35,399 nt of DNA from K189A clade bacterium. GTDB lineage: Bacteria; Pseudomonadota; Gammaproteobacteria; Pseudomonadales; Azotimanducaceae. Position 1 is the first letter of the stretch. Each line of letters opens with the position of its first letter. The translations under genes and the position numbers were made by a program. Below are positions 33,365 to 35,399 of this stretch, piece by piece. The stretch covers positions 1 through 35,399 of the forward strand of contig JABBAY010000248.1 in NCBI GenBank assembly GCA_018607725.1, read 5' to 3'. Below the pieces are notes generated by a model. It made no database searches and was not told where the DNA came from. It saw only the letters and a list, made by a program, of their open reading frames with translations.

Positions 33365-34692
33365 TGGCGCTGCAACAGAATGCCAATCAGATACTCGACC
33401 TGGTAAAAGCCGCTGGCGCCAGCGGTGATTTGATTATCGATCAGGGGCAATCACTGTCTCTGAAAGCCCGAGAGGGGGCGCTGGAGGAATACAAGGTAAG
33501 CTCCAGTCAGATACTGGGTTTACGCGTCATCAAAGACGGCAAAGTCGGCACCGCCTATAGTGAAGCTACGGATCCGGAGGCGCTCAAGTCGCTGGTGGAG
33601 CAGGCCTTGCTGAACGCCAGTTTTGCCGCTGTAGATGCCCACGAATCGATTCTCGCGAACGCCGCCGTATTACACACTGACGACGAGGTCTTATGTCCCC
33701 ATGAGGATGTTGGCATCGATGCGCAAATTGATTTTGCGCTAACCATGGAACGCAATCTGGCGGCGAAGAACAGGGTCAAAAATGTGCCCTATAATGGCGT
33801 CCAGGACAATATGGGTGAGCGGCATATCTTTTCCAGCGCTGGTTTAAGTGCCTATTCAAAGAGCCGAATGTGTGCCGCCTACGCCTATGCGTTGGTGGAA
33901 GACGGCGACAAAAATGCGATGGATGGCGTCGGCCAGGCTGCGCGCTTGTTCAGTGAGCTAGACTTGACTCAGATCGTGACGCGAACCCATGAAAACTGTC
34001 TGAGTCTGCTTGAGGGCACGCCCGTTGCCAGTGGTCATTATGATGTCATCTTTGATGAAGAGACACAGGTCCAATTATTCCACACCTTTGCCATGATGTT
34101 TTCCGGCAAGTCAGCCAAAGATGGGGTGAATCCCATGCGCGAAAAGGTCGGTCAGTTGGTCGCTGACCGGCGTTTGAATATTGTTGATAAGCCCTTGAAT
34201 AGTGCGGGTTTTGGTTATGCTTTGTTTGACTCAGAAGGAGCGGCGACCCAGTCGACGCCCCTCATTGTCGACGGTAATTTGGCATCCTTGATTCACAACA
34301 GCGCGACAGCGTCGTTCTTTGATTTGGCTACCACCGGCCATGCTACCCGCGGCCCCAAATCAACGATGGGCGTTGGCTTGCATCAGCTGGAGATCAGTAA
34401 GGGCGAGGATTTGGCTCAGGATCTGCTCGGTGATGAATACCTGTTGTTGACGGACCTGACCGGACTGCACTCGGGTGCGAATGCGATCTCAGGAAACTTC
34501 AGCTTTGGTGCCTCAGGCTACTTGTGTCAAAACGGCGAGCGGGTGCGTGCGGTGCGCGGAATCACCGTTGCCGGTAACTTCTATGACATGCTAGGAAAGA
34601 TCTCGATGATTGGTGACCAGCAGTATTGGAATTGGGAGCGATCTGCCCTGATGCCCCATATACGATTCGCGGATATCGCTATCTCGGGTTAA
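33364..34692 (+). CDS. pmbA: TldE/PmbA-type metalloprotease partner subunit
   Basis: The 442-residue product is the non-catalytic PmbA/TldE half: it lacks HExxxH and has the family's segments GLRVIKDGKVGTAYSEATD, the YNGVQDN region, VIFDEETQVQLFHTFAMMFSGKSAKDG and the closing VRGITVAGNFYDMLGKISMIG block. It pairs with TldD to form the active peptidase. Its ATG shares the last base of the tldD stop (TGATG). In Escherichia coli the two genes are apart, so direct adjacency here marks the second common arrangement. A GC-rich hairpin follows the stop. Confidence 0.92.
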   Translation: MALQQNANQILDLVKAAGASGDLIIDQGQSLSLKAREGALEEYKVSSSQILGLRVIKDGKVGTAYSEATDPEALKSLVEQALLNASFAAVDAHESILANAAVLHTDDEVLCPHEDVGIDAQIDFALTMERNLAAKNRVKNVPYNGVQDNMGERHIFSSAGLSAYSKSRMCAAYAYALVEDGDKNAMDGVGQAARLFSELDLTQIVTRTHENCLSLLEGTPVASGHYDVIFDEETQVQLFHTFAMMFSGKSAKDGVNPMREKVGQLVADRRLNIVDKPLNSAGFGYALFDSEGAATQSTPLIVDGNLASLIHNSATASFFDLATTGHATRGPKSTMGVGLHQLEISKGEDLAQDLLGDEYLLLTDLTGLHSGANAISGNFSFGASGYLCQNGERVRAVRGITVAGNFYDMLGKISMIGDQQYWNWERSALMPHIRFADIAISG

Positions 34693-34698
34693 GACGCC

Positions 34699-34715
34699 GC
34701 CCGGGAGTCCCGGGC
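34699..34715. terminator. Short GC-rich hairpin after pmbA
   Basis: GCCCGGG (34699-34705) pairs with CCCGGGC (34709-34715) across a three-base loop, seven bases after the pmbA stop. It sits between converging genes. No T-run follows, so the terminator role is inferred from position. Confidence 0.45.
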
Positions 34716-34728
34716 TTGGCATTGACTG

Positions 34729-34759
34729 GTTATTGACCTGTTATTGACCTGTTATTGAG
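34729..34759. repeat. 11-bp tandem repeat between convergent genes
   Basis: GTTATTGACCT occurs twice (34729, 34740) with a third partial copy that runs into the stop codon of the cyclophilin gene. Confidence 0.8.
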
Positions 34760-35399
34760 TCGCTGGTTCCTGATGAATTGTGGCTTTGGTGATTGTCAGG
34801 GTTTCGCTGGTCTTGCCGCTGCGGCTGCCTCGCGCCTCAATTGCTTTGAGAGTCTCCATGCCGCTGACGAGCTCGCCGAACAGGGTATGCTTGCCATCGA
34901 GAAACGGCGTGGCGACAAAGGTAATAAAGAACTGGCTGCCATCAGTGCCGGGACCGGCGTTGGCCATGCTCAACAATCCTGGTTTGTCGTGGGACAGATT
35001 ACCGGCAAATTCACCGGCGTATTTGTAGCCTGGGTCGCCGCTGCCAGTGCCGGTTGGGTCGCCACCTTGGGCCATAAAACCAGGAATGACCCGATGGAAA
35101 ATCAGGTTGTCATAAAAACCCTGCTCAGTGAGAAAGATCGTGCTGGTAGCATGCATGGGCGCGGTTTCGTGGAACAGGCGAAATCGCATCTCCCCCATGT
35201 TGGTGGCCAAGTCCCAATAGTAGTTGCTGTTAGCGTCGAAGGTCATCATCTGCGGTTGGGTTAAATGCTGCCGCCAGTCGAGTGCCTTGTCTCCTTGGCT
35301 CTCTATCTCACTTGATGCCACTCCATTCTGCTCGACGACCGCGGGCGCCAGTTCAGTCTTTGGGTCAGCGGCTTGCTCTTGAGAGCAACCCTGGATCAA
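34752..35399 (-). CDS. Cyclophilin-type peptidyl-prolyl isomerase, partial (5' end off the window)
   Basis: The 215 visible residues end in a complete cyclophilin domain: FHRVIPGFMAQGGDPTGTGSGDPGYKYAGEF, with the catalytic Arg in FHR, and GLLSMANAGPGTDGSQFFITF. It speeds up proline cis-trans isomerisation. The visible start reads IQGCSQEQ at the window edge, which looks like a lipobox Cys with the signal peptide cut off, so it is probably a lipoprotein anchored in the periplasm. A linker of about 50 residues precedes the domain. The true start lies beyond 35399. It converges with pmbA. Confidence 0.9.
   Translation of the reverse strand: MIQGCSQEQAADPKTELAPAVVEQNGVASSEIESQGDKALDWRQHLTQPQMMTFDANSNYYWDLATNMGEMRFRLFHETAPMHATSTIFLTEQGFYDNLIFHRVIPGFMAQGGDPTGTGSGDPGYKYAGEFAGNLSHDKPGLLSMANAGPGTDGSQFFITFVATPFLDGKHTLFGELVSGMETLKAIEARGSRSGKTSETLTITKATIHQEPATQ

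Overview
This window looks like chromosomal DNA of a free-living, aerobic, heterotrophic gammaproteobacterium, probably an uncultured marine type. Pointers are a DusC-type tRNA-dihydrouridine synthase, a TldD/TldE pair, an IorAB-type molybdenum dehydrogenase, a REP-associated transposase with its REP sequences, and a dense set of degradative enzymes. No taxonomic marker gene such as rRNA is present, so a finer placement is inference. I see no tRNA, rRNA, CRISPR array, prophage or plasmid functions.

Layout. 1-7.0 kb: a beta-lactamase-fold esterase (minus), then a plus-strand run of a GNAT acetyltransferase, a broken metal-binding (HMA) gene, a YtcJ-type amidohydrolase lipoprotein, a PNPOx-like flavin-fold protein, an alpha/beta hydrolase and a YcxB-like membrane protein. 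7.1-11.8 kb (minus): crotonase, the two-gene molybdenum hydroxylase iorA-iorB, and an extended SDR reductase. 12.1-13.9 kb: a large TPR lipoprotein. 13.9-14.8 kb: a RAYT transposase flanked by inverted REP copies. 14.8-16.1 kb: a methyltransferase and a small gene graveyard with glyoxalase-like and epoxide-hydrolase-like remnants. 16.1-21 kb (plus): a second beta-lactamase-fold hydrolase, an alpha/beta hydrolase, a DUF1330 protein, a GFA-domain protein and an M20 peptidase. 21-25.4 kb (minus): SDR, TIM-barrel amidohydrolase, DusC, a PhyH-type oxygenase and a secreted Cys-rich protein. 25.8-29.4 kb: a CBS-pair protein, a HAD phosphatase, an AHL-lactonase-like metallo-beta-lactamase and a third beta-lactamase-fold hydrolase. 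29.7-34.7 kb: an S9 peptidase followed by a TldD/TldE metalloprotease pair. 34.75 kb to the end: a cyclophilin running off the edge.

Most genes encode hydrolases and oxidoreductases for small organic substrates or peptides. They look like a loose accumulation of catabolic and scavenging functions rather than one pathway. Coherent units are iorA-iorB (4-base overlap), tldD-tldE (1-base overlap), the alpha/beta hydrolase-DUF1330-GFA run, and possibly the minus-strand run at 21-25 kb.

Two structural themes stand out. A 19-26 bp REP-like sequence occurs five times, with an inverted pair around the RAYT gene and another inverted pair in the iorB-crotonase gap. Separately, many non-coding gaps carry their own unrelated tandem repeat, mostly of 11-15 bp. 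The HMA gene has an in-frame TGA where the first metal-binding Cys of a GMTC motif would align. It is most simply a pseudogene, though a selenocysteine reading deserves a check.
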